A stretch of DNA of 64,000 nucleotides, from positions 1,586,367 through 1,650,366 of the forward strand of contig KV748198.1 of assembly GCA_001692895.1 (NCBI GenBank), written 5' to 3'. Source of the DNA: Cenococcum geophilum 1.58 (Eukaryota > Ascomycota > Dothideomycetes > Gloniales > Gloniaceae). The stretch's first letter is position 1; every line of letters starts with the position of its first letter. This document shows, piece by piece, positions 1 through 13,903 of the stretch. The translations under genes and the position numbers were made by a program. Below the pieces are notes generated by a model. That model did no database searches. It was not told the origin of the DNA and saw only the letters and a list, made by a program, of their open reading frames with translations.

Positions 1-886
1 CACTAGGTAAATTTACAGTAAATAACTATGTCTTAACCACTATAGGACTTACCCCGTTCTTCGCAAATAAGGGTTATTACCCCTAATCCGGTATAAAGCC
101 ACCAGAACCTATTAATAAGAAACTACTATATAGAAAACGCCTTAAAATACTACTTACTAACTAGTATATAGACTATATAAAAAATATACTCAACTACTAT
201 AAGGGAGAAATGGCCTAGGCTTAAGTAAAGTAGGCCTACTTTGCTAACTACTATAGAACGCCACTACCGGAGATACGTGTTAGCGACTAGGTATAGCTAA
301 ATATATATAATATCTCTATGCAAAGGCCTATAAAGTTACTTAATTATAAGAACCTTAGCCCCTATCTAATTAAACAAGTTATTAATAGGGGAGCTGCATA
401 TAAGCTAGAACTCTTACCTACCCTAGCTACCCGTGGGATATAGCCTATATTTTATCTATAGCTACTATACCTCTATTAGCTTAACCCCTTACTAGGGTAG
501 ATATAGCCTAAACCCCTACTAGTATTAATCTAAGATAAGAACGAAGATAAGAACTATAAGGAGTAGACCGTTAAACAAATTATTAACTCTAAATACTTTA
601 GTAAAGGTAGAGGACGACGGCTTTACTACAGAGCTATATATATAGGATTTAATATAAATTAGCCAAAATAGTAACTATAAAAAGACTTTAAAAATACAAA
701 GGACCTAATTAGTAACTTTTACTACGTAAACCTACAGAAACTAGGCCTAAGCAGAGATTTTATATCCAATCCTCTATAGAAGCCCTTATAGAGTTAAACC
801 GTTATACATTACCACGTAAGGGCAAATTACTATTAGATTATAGTAAAGTGCGATTATATAACTAGAATATCATTAAGATATCTAAG

Positions 887-909
887 AACTTTAACTAGCG
901 GTTAAAGTT
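887..909 (-). repeat. Shared 23-bp palindrome, copy in E0
   Basis: Half-site aactttaac plus inverted copy, followed on the plus strand by atctaattag, the reverse complement of the flank seen in A. It lies between the chromodomain and the purine tract. Confidence 0.85.
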
Positions 910-1073
910 ATCTAATTAGTCGGATTCTTAGATGCTAAGCCTTATTATATAACGTTATTTTAAACCTTTAGCAATACCCCCCTTTCTTCTTTTCTATACC
1001 TTAAGTATCCTTTCTATATATATATAGTAACCACAGCGTCGCCAAAGCTCCGCCTCTATAGGAGGGGGGGTAG

Positions 1074-1264
1074 TATTACAGAACCCTACTGTAGGGGCCT
1101 CCATAGGAGAGCCCCGTGCTCTTGCATATACCTTACGTATAGCTTATATCAGCTACGCGTAGGTATATTACCTCCTTACGCCCTTAACCCTTACAATTGA
1201 TCGCGTAACGTCTTATAGACTCCTTAAATACATACGCTATATAGCCACTACCCCCGTTTTATAA
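1074..1264 (+). repeat. 3' LTR of E0
   Basis: The LTR begins just after a G-rich polypurine tract (1060-1070) and ends where D1 sequence resumes. Its partner is outside the window, so length (about 190 bp) and the exact right end are inferred, not measured. The sequence does not match any other LTR in the window. Confidence 0.6.
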
Positions 1265-3601
1265 TAGTATTATAACTATACCTAACAACTCCTTATTATA
1301 GATATTATAGTTTAACTCTAGTAGTGTTATCTTCCGACTATAGTATACTACTAGATGCTATATATTCTTATACTTCTATAGTAAATATACTCCTAGTATA
1401 AAGTCTAATATATCTATTTTTATAACTATACCTAGTCCTAGTTAGTAGATTTTAAGAATTAGCTCCTAGGTAAATAACTTCTTTTACTTATCTCCCTATG
1501 CCTATAGTTCCTCTTTCTTTATAAGCCTAGTAAATGGTTTAATATTCTTTAACTACTATACTATAAACCTTCTATAGTAATTGCAAACCCCTAAAAAAAC
1601 CTTAACTGCGTTACATTCTCTAGTTCTTGCTAATTTACTATAGCTTTAATCTTCTTTAGGTCTATACTAATATAACCTAGTTTAATAATAAATTTAATAA
1701 AGTTAGTCTTCCTTATAAAGAACTTGTATTTCTTAATTACTACTAATATCTATTCTTTTTATAATATCTTTAAGACCTATTTAACGTGTTTCCCGTGTTC
1801 TTCCTTAGTTATTAAGTAGATAATAATATTGTTAAGGTATGTTATAATAAACCTATTAAGGTATTCTCCTAATATACTATTAATTTATTTCTAAAACATT
1901 ATTAGTGTATTTATTAATTCGAATTATATAACTAATAGCTTATATAGTCCTTCCTTTAACCTAAAAGCTACCTTTTATTTATTGCCTTCCTTAATTTTAA
2001 TCTAATGGTACGCCTATCTTAGATCTATCTTTATAAAGATTTGCACGTTACCTATCTAATCCTAAATTTCGCTAATTAAGGGTAAAGAATACCTATCCTT
2101 TTAAGTAATGCTATTTAACTGCCTATAGTTAATATATAGCCTAAGTTTTCCGTTCTTCTTTAGTACAAATAATACTAGATATCCTACTAATAACTATAAT
2201 AGTCTAATGTATCCCTTTTATAAGTTCTCTTAGACAAACTCCTTAAGTACTTTTAACTCCTTTTAAGTAAGCTTATAGGTTAGGAAGAACCTTAGACTTA
2301 TTCCTAGTTCTAACTCTATCTTATAGTCCTATACTATATAATCTACTAGCTTTTTACTTTCTAGGCTCTATAGTTTCTTGCCGTATTTATAGTATCTTTT
2401 TAGTATATAACTTAAGCCTCGCTTAGTCTCTTTATATATTACTCTAACTTAGTACTATACTAACTTAGTTTATTATTGCATTTTATAGCATTAAGTATCT
2501 CTAATATTAACCTAACCTATAATTTAATTAATCTTTAGATTATATTCCTATAACTAAGGCATACCTAATACTACTTTATCCCGTCCCAATAGTAGGATAT
2601 TAAAAGATATTTTAATTTATCTCCCTTTAATAGTTATTTAAATAGGTCCTATTTTAAGGTTAATAATGCCTCCTCTATAGGCTATTGGATCTCCTAAAAT
2701 TATAACTAATAGGTTAGGTTATTCCTTTTATCTATAAGATAATCCCTTTTTTTTTTAAACTGCTACTAGTAAGATATGGTTTCGCGTTACTCTACTATCT
2801 ATTAATACTTTAAACTATTAATCTTACCAATTAACTTATAAATTTAGGTATTGTTCTTAAATTCCTTTAAGGGTCTAAGGCTTTACTACTAGCTCCTTCT
2901 AATCCCGTAGGCCTCTACTTTTCCTAACTATTAGCTACTTAATTCCTATGCGCTTAGCTTATTCTTTAGCTAATGCCTAGTTTGCTTTTTATTTTTAATA
3001 TACTATAGATATGTATTCTTTAGGCATTCCTACCACTATTATCCGTCTAAGTATTCTTCTATAGGGAATCTTTCTAGTTAAAGTATTAAGTCTCCTAACT
3101 CCTAAACTTCTACTAGATGCTAGCTATGTATATACTTAGCATTCCTATACTATTACTTATCTAGCGCCTAATATATCTTTATAGGGTACTTCTAATTCTT
3201 TTCTTTTAGATTTTTATACATTTTGTATATATTATCCATATATACAATCTATAATAGTATATAGTATACTAGGTATTTTAGGTTAACTCTTAACTTATCT
3301 TCGTCTTTAAGTTTAAACCTTTATTATATTAATCTAAATATTGCGACTTTATTTATAGGTACTAAGATACGTCTCTTGCTTCTCTAGTTCTCTAATTATT
3401 CCTCTAAATTCTTTAACGTTATAATTAAGGCTCCCTTAATATAAGTTATAGCCTTCTCTATAATTAGGTGGTTTTAGATAACTCGTTTATCTAACTATAT
3501 ATAGAAATCTTCCTACTTATTATTATATCGCTGCCTATACTACTTTTAGTACAGCTACTAGAGTGTATATAGCTTATCCGTAAGAAAGTATCTTCTTATT
3601 A

Positions 3602-4759
3602 TAATAAATTCAATTTACCGCCCGTCCCAGTCCCCCTAGTGGGTCCACGCAGGCTAATACCTTCTATAGGAAAAACTCTAGCTTAGAGAAAACCCCACCT
3701 TGGGCCGCGCTGGAGAGATAGCAGCGTTCCGACATCGGAGCGCCGGCGGCTTGCCTTCTACCTGCCTTTAAGTCTGCATATTAAGCTAACTGGCCGCGCT
3801 TCGCGGATAATCTTACTCTACCCCCTTCTTTCCTTATCCTTTTACCCTTATTCTTTTACTAGTCCTCTAGGCTTTAAAAGGGCTAGTATTTACTTATGTC
3901 CTCTGCATCTATTACCTTTACTGCCTAAAACTAGGGTAACGCACCTAACTGTACTAGCCATTTTGCTGCCGCTTGGGCGCTTTCTTTATTATTTAAAATA
4001 TCCTAAAGGCGTTTAGAGGCGCATTTTGCTATAAAGTCCGCCCTTTGGTAGTGTGGACACTAGAACAGCATATAGTGGACTATCTGCCTTATTTAGCCAC
4101 ATTCGCACCGCGGGAGAACCGCCGGTACACCGACGGATACAAGCCATGCATTAAGCCCTATTACCTCTATACGAAGAAGAAATAGTGCTATAGCCTCTGC
4201 TTTTGTTAGGCCTTTATATAATGGGATTATAGGTTTCCCCTATGGGGTCTTCCACGTGGTTTCTGTGCGGTCTTTAGCCTTTACCTGCCACCGTCGTCGC
4301 CATTCTAAATCTGCCCATTTCGCGATAAAGGTAGTTGCCTGCCTTTGGTGCTGGTGACCTCCTATACGGTGGCGGCGCTCCGCCTACGCTCTACTGGCGT
4401 TCCGCTAGCCACGCTTGCGGGGGTTTATTGCAGCTTCCCGCTCTACACAGTCCTTCTGGTGCGCGAGGAAGCCTTATATCTCATTTTCACGGTCCTTTGC
4501 GCGTTCCCTAAGCGCTTCTAATAGTACTAGTGGCCGTTTTATTTTTTGCCGGCGCTTTACTAATATATTCCAGATACCGTTAAGTGCCTCTGCTGATTTC
4601 TTTTCTACCCTATTGGAGGCCGTCTTGGCGGCTCTTTGGAGGGCTATCGTTTCAATATAGAGTTGGATTGGGGGAATAGCCGCTTCCTTCTCCATTGCAG
4701 CTATTGGTGTTCGCCGGTATGCCCCTATAACCCTACGGAGACACTAGTTCTGGACTTTC
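3602..4759 (-). mobile_element. L3: 5'-truncated fungal LINE copy with 13-bp target duplication
   Basis: An insert in D1 flanked by a perfect 13-bp direct repeat, tatcttcttatta, at 3589-3601 and 4760-4772. D2 is continuous at the matching position (near 40757), which proves insertion. The 5' end (right side) is truncated inside the region downstream of reverse transcriptase. The 3' end (left side) lies beside TAATAAAT-like sequence rather than a long poly-A. It is visibly richer in G+C than the RIP-worn DNA around it, so it arrived later or came under RIP less. It is a different LINE family from L1 and L2. Confidence 0.92.
3855..4735 (-). pseudogene. L3 ORF2 C-terminal remnant (LINE reverse transcriptase tail)
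   Basis: The minus-strand frame opens with VIGAYRRTPIAAMEKEAAIP, the typical segment after the RT domain of fungal LINEs, and stays open to 4474 (73 codons from the first ATG at 4695). The downstream part is in another frame, so one frameshift lies between about 4330 and 4474. It reads FIAKWADLEWRRRWQ (near 4320) and then a CECG...H...C zinc-knuckle-like end near 4080-4000, the usual C-terminus of these proteins. Several in-frame stops follow. Only about 140 bp separate the two blocks, too little for an RNase H domain, so this family probably lacks one or has lost it. No function remains. Confidence 0.8.
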
Positions 4760-6277
4760 TATCTTCTTATTACTATATTATAATAGCCCTTTATATACCG
4801 TTCCTTAAACCTAGTAGGGATCCCTAGATCCTCTTTATCTTCTAGTTTAGTAAGCCACTTAGCTCTTAGCGTGCCTACCCTAGGCCTATTAGTAATCCTT
4901 TATATAGGTGCTCTGTCCCTTATATAACCTAGTGTACTAGTTCTTTAATCTAGTTTCTATTTTTGCTATATAAGGATTCTCTATCTAAAGTCCTCCATAT
5001 TTTCTTTTAGTTTTCGCCTTATAAGTAGATATTTAAAGTCTTTATACTTCTTAATCTTAGTTTATTTAATAGTCCTTATTTATATTTAGAAATCTTAGTC
5101 CTATAGGATTCTTAATCCTAAGCTTGCTTCTTTCTTAAGCTTTACTCTAGCCTTAGTCTAACTAGGCTTCCGTAGTGTTCTTATCTCATTTTAAAAATCT
5201 TAAATCTTACTTATCTTGTCTTAAGAGTTTTATATCTTTGGGAAACTTCATCCTAAGCTTATTTATATATCGCTAAACTAAGCCATTACTCTGCTCTATT
5301 AGTTATCGTCCATTATAGGTCCTTAAGCTTATCTTATCCTGTTTTAGAAATTTTAAGCGTCTCTTATTTCTTCTTAAGAATCTTAAGCCTTTAGCCTTTT
5401 GCCTTTATTAAGTGCCGAAGTAGTTTACTATTTTACTTCTCTTACGTCTTATAAAGCGATAGATATTATATCTAGTAGGGTTTTAATCCCTACTAATATT
5501 CCCTATTCTATAGTGGAATTATCCTCTACCTTTTTTATAACATTTTTAAGGTCTATATACTCCTAGTAAGCTGCCTTTATTACCTTATCGTTACTAAATA
5601 TTTCGCCTACGTTAAATTTATCGTCCTTAATATCCGATCTACGAGCTAGTTCGTTAGTTCCTCTAAACTTTAATAATTTTAGCTTTTATAGCTAATAGCT
5701 TACGCTATATTTAGCGTCCTTATAAATCTAGTATACGTTATTATAATAAAATACAAAACTGTTAATTAAACACTCTTTAGTTCCTTATAGTATACTATTA
5801 TCCCTCTATACGTATATGTCTTCTACTAGTCTTATTCTTTTTACTATATAGTAACTCTAACTACTTCTATAGTCTTTAACGTAATAACCCTATTTTCCGC
5901 AATTTATATAAGCTCCTTTTTTAAACCATTTTTCTTACTATAAAGTCTACCTAAATGTCTTCTACTACTAAGATCCCTAGTTCGGCCTCTACTCCTTAGA
6001 CCTTTAATTACTTAATCCTTATCCTTTAGGTTTCTATAGTCGTTTGTTTTATTTCTAGTTTTCTTTAATATTACTTAGGTCTATTAGCTCTACGCTATAC
6101 TATAGTTTCTAATTTTAACTTTATTATTGCGTGCCCTACGCCTTATATAACTGTAAAACTCTATCCTAACCCTTCTTAGTCTACTCTCTTTAGTAGATCC
6201 TATTATTAATTTTAATTGCTTAGTTAATTAAATCCCTAAGAATATCCGCATCTTTTATTAGGATAATTATATCCTAG

Positions 6278-6502
6278 TATTAGGTAAAACCTAAGTAGAT
6301 AGTTATATAGCCGCAAGGTACGGGCGACCATAGGGCAACCTAGGGGTAACTCGCCCGTAAGGTACGTGCTCTATATATACCTAGGGAAAACCCTTCCTAC
6401 CTTATATACAGACTCCTCCTTTTCCCTTAAGGATTCGTCTCTGTCTATACAATATACCTATTATTCTATTATTGGACTTCCTATTTATATCTTTACCTTA
6501 CA
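6278..6502 (+). repeat. 5' LTR of A
   Basis: Direct repeat of 20560-20784, 225 bp. It is followed directly by tttaaatcctt, which also follows the 5' LTR of element C and is the likely shared primer-binding site. Confidence 0.93.
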
Positions 6503-7959
6503 TTTAAATCCTTACCAATCCCCTTAGGAGGATAGCCGGTTTAATTTTTCTATAATGCCTCTAAAAAGAAAACCAACGCCTGCACCCAACAGTAATACGC
6601 TAGCGATATAACCGTAGAACGCCTTAGGATCTAGTGCAGACAAAACCGCTAGAAGTACACTAGCAGCATCTAAGCCATTTTCTAAATCTTAAAATGATTA
6701 AACATCTACGAACGCTAAAGATTAGTTTAACTTATATACCTAGGCTTAATAGAAGCTTAGTAAGGTTACTAGCGTCCTACCTAATACCGCTAACATAAAG
6801 GAGCTAGATGAGCTAGCTAAGAAAATAGCCAACTTATAGAGCATTATTAATTTGATAAAGCCCTCCTATTACCTCTCTAGTAAAGAGTATGAGTTACGTA
6901 GCGAACGCATACGCCGATTAAATCTTAACGCCTTAGTTAAGAAGTTACCACCCAATATTAGCGGTATTACTTAATAGCATTTTAACCGGTGGATCGCCGC
7001 AGTTAAGAACTAATTTAAGGTTAATAACGCTGACTACGACTGTAAGCGACGCACGCGCTAGGCTATTAAAGGTTTTATAAAAAAAAAGACAATTACCTAA
7101 CTAGTCTATCGCTAGTTAGGTACTAAGGATAAGGGTTCTTTACTATAGGATAAGTTTAAGACTATAGTCTAAGACCAGATTAGGAACCCTATAGTAAGAC
7201 GCTTTAATAACGCTATAATATACTATACGGCTGTTATAAAGGAGAACTAGAGGTTTGACGTCTTCCTAACCTATATATATAGCTTAGAGGACCTCTTCTC
7301 TTATACCCCTTTTGTTAATCCTAAACAATAGGTAGACTTTTGGTTCTTATATCTCCTAGCCTACCTATAAGCAGAGCTTTCCCGCTAAAACTTCGCCTAA
7401 CGGGTAAAAACCGCTAAAGACCTCTTTAACGAAATCCGCTATATAGAGTAATTGCTTAATACTACAAAGCTTACGGAAGATTGCGTAAGTGGTAGCGGCA
7501 AATTATCGCGTACGAAGCGCGGTTGCAGTATAGGCTCTATAAAGTTAGGCTTAGAAAACAGAACCTAAAAAGGGTAACACTTTAAGCAAACTCCTAAGGA
7601 GACCACCTAAAAGCCGGATGGTATAGGGGACCCCCTAGACGCCGGTGCTACGCACGCGAGTTAAAGGACTGTAGGCGGCCACTATAAGAAATACTAGAAG
7701 TAGGCTAATAGAGAGAAGTTAACTCGGCCTTTAGAAAACCTAAAGCCCTAGTAGCGTATCTCTTTTAACTATAACTAGGGCCTAATATAGAGGGAGAGAA
7801 GAAACGCATTATAGTATACGTTATAATAGATACGCCCTAGGGCAAAATCCGCCTACGTGCTTTATACGATAATAGGTACTAAATTAACCTTATTAATTAA
7901 GATGTCGTCTATAGGTTTAACCTGCCTATACACTACGCGCTATATTTATATAAACCTAT

Positions 7960-8185
7960 TATTAGCGACTCGGTCAATTAAGGCACGGACATAGCAAGAA
8001 AAACGCGTAGGCCTATACAATTAGATTGTCTATAAACGAGGATCTAAAGCTAAAGAAAGGAAAGAAGAAGAAGAGCAGCGCCGGTTAAAGTAGGGTTCTT
8101 TTATACGGTCCTCTAGTTACGTGACCGCAAAGTTCTATCAAGTTCTGCTAACCAAGTTCTGCCGTTTTCTGCCAGTGCCGTAATA
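7960..8185 (-). repeat. 3' LTR of B1
   Basis: Pair of 13678-13903. On the minus strand it carries a TATA-like tataaaag and a weathered copy of the gtcacgtgac box (8116-8125). Confidence 0.92.
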
Positions 8186-11100
8186 TTACCCCCCCCCTTA
8201 GTAAAGCCTGCCCTTAGGCTTTATGTGTCCGTATTACACCTATAGGGCGTTCTTATCCTCATGTTCTTCCGGTAGCTTATTGTCTTCGCTATACTAGCAC
8301 TCTATTTACTTATCTAGGTACTTTAGGGGTCCTAGTTTATTAAGGTAACGGCTATAGAATTTTTAAACCTTATGGGGACTGCTAATAAAGTTCTATATAG
8401 GGTACCAGGTAGGATCTGGGTCATAGCCTTTCCAACTAATATGGTACTTTAGCGTTTTTCTTACTAGTTTACAGGCTAGTATTTCTTCAATTTCCTATTT
8501 ATTATCGCCATTAACTTAAATCGGTAGGGGAGGTTCGTTCTTTTATCCAGGCAATAGGTTATTCGCGGCTTTCTATAGCTTATCTAGCGAGAAAATAGGG
8601 TGGACCTTAATTAAATCCGGGAGCTTTACTTTATATAAGTTGCCTATTTTCTTAAGAACCTCGTATAGTCCGGCTATCTAATAGTCTAGCTTACAGCTAG
8701 GCCGTTCTATCTTCTAGTTCCTTATTATAACCCAGACCATATTACCTACAGTAAAGTTAAACTCGCGCCTATGCTTATTTACCTATTATTCTATTAATTT
8801 CTAGGCTTTTCCTAAGTTTATACAGGCTACCGTTTAGGCTTCTTCTAAGCGATTAGCATACTGCTAGGCTTTCTTATAGGATAGTTTCTCGCGTATAGTC
8901 TGGGGTCCTTCTGGTTTTTCCCAATTAAAGCTTATATGGGGTAAATAACCCATTTCTAACTAAATAGGTGCGAATCCCGTAGAGTTATAGGGTAGGGTCG
9001 CCTAGGCGTAGTCCATTAGGGGTAACAGTTTGCCCTAGTTATCCTAGAAGTAGTTAATAAAGGGCCAGAGTCTCTAGTCCAAGTATTAATTTACAATCTC
9101 CATCTAACTATCTGTTTGGGGGTGGTATACTATAGAAAGCTTTAGCCTAATACCTAAGATTTAGGTAAACTTGTTCTAAAAGGCCGATATAAACTGCGGC
9201 CTATAATTAGATATAATAGTATCTAGTAGTTTATAGATTCTATAAACGTAGTAAATATATAGTCGGGCCGCCTCTTTAGCATTAATATTTTTTAATAGGG
9301 AATTAAGAACGGGCGCTTGCCAAAGCGATTAACTAGAATTATAACTATATTATATCCGTCACGGTCTAGAGGCAGCTTATAGAAGTCCATAGAGATATAC
9401 TACTAGGGGCGTTCTGGTATCAGAAGTAGCTTTAATAGTCCTAAGGTCTTATCTTGTGGGATTATAGACCTATAACAGTTGTTATAGTTCCGTCTATAGC
9501 GGTTAATATCTATAACTATTCCGGGCTAGTAGTAGTGGTCACTAATAATCCTACGGGTCTTATTTTTTCTGGGGTAGGCCGTAAAGACCTAGGCATATAC
9601 TTTGGTAATAAGCTAAGTCCGTAAGTTCTATTCCTCTGCTACCACTAGCCATTTGCGGTGCTTAAGTAGTCTATTTTCGAGGGACCATAGGCTAGTAACG
9701 TCCTTTATCTTTTTACGGTACTCTTATAGAGACGGGGCTATACAGTTTATCTGCAGCAGTTTATTAATAAGGTCAAGTTCCGTAGAGTTAATAGAATATA
9801 TCTCAGTATTTAGAGAGTCCGTACTTAGTTCTATCCGTATCTAGGGGTTAAGGCACTCTAGTTATAGTAGCGTTTAGGTCTATAATAAGATCTTTATGGC
9901 CGTCTAATCGTCTAGGTCCTATCCACGCCTTATAAGGGCGTCCGCACGGTTTATAGCGCCTGGCCTATATATAATTAAGAAGTTAAACTAAGATAGGATA
10001 TCCGCCTATTAAACCTACCAGGCCGTAAGGGCCTTTATTATTATAAAATATTCTAAGGCCTAGTAATCTAAAACTACCTAGATAGGTTTAGGGGTCCCTT
10101 TTAGCTATACTTACCAGTACTAAAAGCTAAAGATAATAGCCAGCATTTCTTTATTATGGATAGGGTAGTTTAACTCAGCGTCTATTATAGTCTTTAAATA
10201 GTATGTAATAGGGTGCCATTTTCCGTCCGGTTGCTTCTGGGAGAAAACACTAGCTATTACGCTATCTAAGGCATTAGTTTCTAGCATTAAGGGCCGTTTT
10301 GGGTTAAAGTGGGCGAGTAGCGGGGCCAAGACTAGCCGTTTTTTAAGCTTATTAAAGGCCTACTTACATACGGCGTTAAAGTAAAAGGGCTGGTCTTTTC
10401 GGGTAAGGCGGTTAAGAGGCCTAGTAATCTTGCTATAGTCCTTAATAAAGTATTAGTAGAAGTTACAGAAACCTAGAAATAATTATACCCCCTTTATAGT
10501 CTGTAGGGGTGCCCACTAAGTAATTACGGCCGTTTTCTTTAGGTCGGTTTTAATTCCATCTATACTAATAATAAACCCTAGGTACTTTATACGCTTAATA
10601 CTAAACTCCAACTTCTTAATATTAACCTAAAGGCCAGCCTTATAAAGCTATTATAGGACTTTATAGACGTGCTCCTTATGTTCCAGCTTATTCTTAGAGT
10701 AGATTATAATATTATCCAAGTAGGCCGTATAGAAGTTATTAAGGTAGTTAAAGAGTACGTTGTTTATATACCGCTAGTATATAGCCGGTCCGTTAGTTAG
10801 TCTAAAAGGAAGTACCTTATATTTATACGTTCCGTAACGGGTCTAAAAGGTAATAAAATCCTTAAACCTAAGGTTTATCCTAATTCGGTAAAAGGCCTAG
10901 TGGATATTAAGCTTTATAAAAACCTTAGCTTTACTTATTTAGGCTAAAGTCTTATTAAGTAGGGGTAGCGGATAGCGGTCCTTATGGGTTATATTATTTA
11001 GCTTATAGTAGTTAATATAGAAACAGAGTCCTCTATTTAGCTTTTTGGCAAAGAGAATAGGCGAGTTAAAAGGGGCTTAGCTAGGTTTAATAAAGCCCTT

Positions 11101-13677
11101 ATCTAGGTTATTAATAAGGTACTACTTTATAGCCTATAATTTAGTAGTAGACTACTAGTAAAGGGGACTAAAACTAAGGGTGTTTTCCTTGTCTAGCTTA
11201 ATCTCAATCTTATGGTTATATAATTAGTAAGGCGGAGGTATATCGGACGCTGCCTTAAAGAATACGTCCTTAAATTTCCAGTATCAATAGTGTAGTTTTT
11301 ATTCTACTAGCTCCTCATCTATAAGCTCGTTTTTTTATCTACTAAGCTCGCTTTTCTTTTTCTTAATTATTTAATCAATTTTATATAAGCTAGTTGTAAA
11401 AGTAATAGTGTTAGGTTGGACTAAGTTCTGGTAAAATCCTACGGCACTAATATAGTAGATATTAACTAGTGGGAGGTCTGTAGAATTCCTTACGGACTTT
11501 TATTAGGCCGTATTTTGCAATATAGGGTTTATAGTCTTCCTTAACTTACATTCTATTTTCTGTAAGTTATCCTTCCGGTCTATTAGTTTAGTATAGCGTC
11601 CAGTATTCCTAGCCTTCCTTTATAGCTGCGTAGGGCCTAAGTTCTCTATAGGGAACTTAGGTAGGTCACTATTAACTTCCTAAGTTTTTAGTGCGGATGG
11701 CGTAATATAAGTAGTTTAGGGTTGGCGTAGTATATGGATCTGTTGCGGATTAAGCTATATATCTTCCTTAAAGGCCTAGTCCCTATATATAGCATTAGCC
11801 TAGTAAATAGTATTAATCTGGGGCCATATAAGGTTTTCTATTATAATACTAATTTCTTTTATAAAGGAAGGGGTTAGGGGTAGAGTTTTAGGCTAGATTA
11901 GCCGTCTACTCTATATATTAAGCTGTAAGCCTAAATAGGCTAGCCATTTTCTCCCTAAGATTATATTATAACTTCCTAGGTCTATAATAAGAAAGGGGAC
12001 ATTATACTACCTTCGTCCGTTAATACGAAGGTAAATCCGTAAGATAGTTGTAATAGGTGGTCCTATTTGTCCGTTATACCCGTAAATAGGAATTGGTTTA
12101 GGTAGTTCTTTAAAGGGTATATTTAAAAAGTTAGCTAGCTTTACGGTATACTAGGTATCTATTAAGGCAAATGTATTCGCTCTAGAGTCAGCTAAAGTAA
12201 AAGTTAAAACTTAATATCTATTACGGAATAAAATATAAGGGATAGTATAGCTTCTTTTACTAACTAGCTAACCTAGATTAATATATAATATATTAATCCC
12301 TTTTAACCCTAAAGAGGAGTCTTCTTTTAGGATTCCTCTTTTTCTAACTCTGTGCTATCCTCCTAAATTAACAAAACCTTATCCGCTTTTACCTTTATCT
12401 AGCAGTCCTTAGCAAAGCAGTCCTTCTAGCCGTATAAGAAGCAAGCTCCTTAATTACTAAGGGCCTATTTATAGGGGTCGCTATATGTAGGCCGAGTATG
12501 CGCCGGGCCTATAGTAGGACTAGCTGCGCGGCTAGCTACTAGATTAACGGCGGGCTATATAGCTAGTACCGCAGGGGTTGCTAATCATACTAGGGCACTA
12601 CGGGCCGTTCTTAGAGTGTTTATAGTTTGGTTTAAAGAGCTTCTAGCTTTATACCGCTTGGCTTATGCCTTAATTTAACAAAGGCCTTAGTTAATAGCCA
12701 GGCAGTAGTCTATAAGTACCTTTAGCGTCTATATAGTAGTAAAAACTAGCAGTACAGCACGCTGTAGGTCCAGGGTAAGCTTATTAAAGAGGTCTAGCAT
12801 TAGGTCTTTATAGGGAATTTAGGCTTAGCTAGCTAGGTGTAGAAAGCGGGTCTAAAAAGCTAAAAAGGTCTCCGTCGTTTTTATATTTAGGCTTTTATAG
12901 TTAAGGCGGGCGTTTTATACCTTAAAGGGGTCCTTATAAATAGAAGATAGGTAGTTAATCATCTCTTCTTTAAAGAGGAAAGGGTCTGCTATATCCTGGG
13001 CGTAACGCGGACGTAGATGCGTCTGTGCATCTCCGCCGGTACGGCCAAAGACGTAGGCCATTTTAGCTTAAACGGTAGGGAAGTAGTCCGTATTAACTTC
13101 AAGCTTGTCTTATAGTTAAAGCTTCCAATTATTAAATGTAGGGTTAGTTCCGTCTGTAAGCAACGAGGGGTTCGCAACCTTCGCGGACCGCGATAGGGCT
13201 GTATAGGGCTTAGTGGGTCCGCTAAGGCGCTAGGATAGGGCCTTAAGGACCGTAACAAGTCTCTAGGTGTTTAATAATTTGTTACTAAATACGGAAGCAG
13301 AGGTATCTCTAGCTTTAAGCAGTTCTTATAGCCGTTTAATTTCGGCATTAGCTGCTACCAGCTCTGCCTAGGGGTTTAAGACATTAACTATTTTATTGTC
13401 TAGGGTATTTAAAGGTCCTGCAGCTACTTTACTGGCTGCTGTATTTCTTAGCATAGTGGTAGGGGTGTTAGGTAATTTCCGGTGTTTATTTATTTTCAGG
13501 GGTTCTAGTCCGTGCGTGTCCTATTCTTAAGGTTTGTATTATACGCGTCCTTTTAGTTTTGTCCTATCCTTATAGTCTTAGTAATATCCTTAGGGTTCCA
13601 TTCTGTGTCCTTGTCCTATTTATAGATATATTTAAGTTCCTTCTTAGGAAGAAAGAGTAGTATTAAGCTTTAGATAA

Positions 13678-13903
13678 TATTAGCGACTCGGTCAATCGAG
13701 GCACGGACACAGTAAGAGAGACGCGTAGGCCTGTATAATTGGATTGTCTATAAACGAGGATCTAAAGCTAGAGAAAGGAAAGGAGAAGAAGAGCAGCGCC
13801 GGTCGAAGTAGGGTTCTTTTATACGGTCCTCTAGTCACGTGACCGCAAAGTTCTGCCAAGTTCTGCCAACTAAGTTCTGCCGTTTTCTGCTAGTGCCGTG
13901 ACA
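13678..13903 (-). repeat. 5' LTR of B1
   Basis: Pair of 7960-8185. It keeps a perfect gtcacgtgac palindrome (13834-13843), a TATA-like box on the minus strand (near 13817-13825) and three short repeats of the type ggcagaactt. Confidence 0.92.

Larger units (their letters stand above)
1..1264 (+). mobile_element. E0: 3' end of a Ty3/gypsy chromovirus
   Basis: Fossil LTR retrotransposon whose 5' part lies left of the window. In the plus strand the start reads as the C-terminal part of a gypsy integrase (the PFFANKGYYP motif at about 55-90), and about 555-740 reads as a chromodomain (motif YFSKGRGRRLYYR), which in chromoviruses directs integration to heterochromatin. A purine tract at 1060-1070 precedes the 3' LTR. 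The right border is placed where homology of the surrounding minus-strand element D1 to its sister copy D2 begins, so it is good to a few bases only. The element is broken, with many breaks spread evenly as expected of RIP. It interrupts D1 and is therefore younger than D1. Confidence 0.85.
7960..13903 (-). mobile_element. B1: Ty3/gypsy retrotransposon inside A
   Basis: Fossil element of 5944 bp on the minus strand, inserted in the protease region of A. The 226-bp LTRs are 7960-8185 and 13678-13903, with a perfect cctat target duplication (7955-7959 and 13904-13908). A C-rich tract beside the left LTR is the complement of the polypurine tract. Reading leftwards: gag about 13450-12350 with a CCHC-like knuckle near 12405-12455, protease about 12240-11900, reverse transcriptase about 11300-10440 (YLDNIIIY near 10710), RNase H about 10330-9980 (69-codon open stretch 10329-10120 with HFNPKRP and YPIHNKEMLAI), then integrase to about 8600. 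It looks structurally complete but broken with many breaks. The LTRs differ at about 21 of 226 sites, all transitions. Confidence 0.93.

Noticed and set aside
12989-13258. 89-codon minus-strand frame
   Set aside because: It overlaps the gag region of B1 in another frame; the gag-like reading is supported by homology to B3 near 48700-48900.
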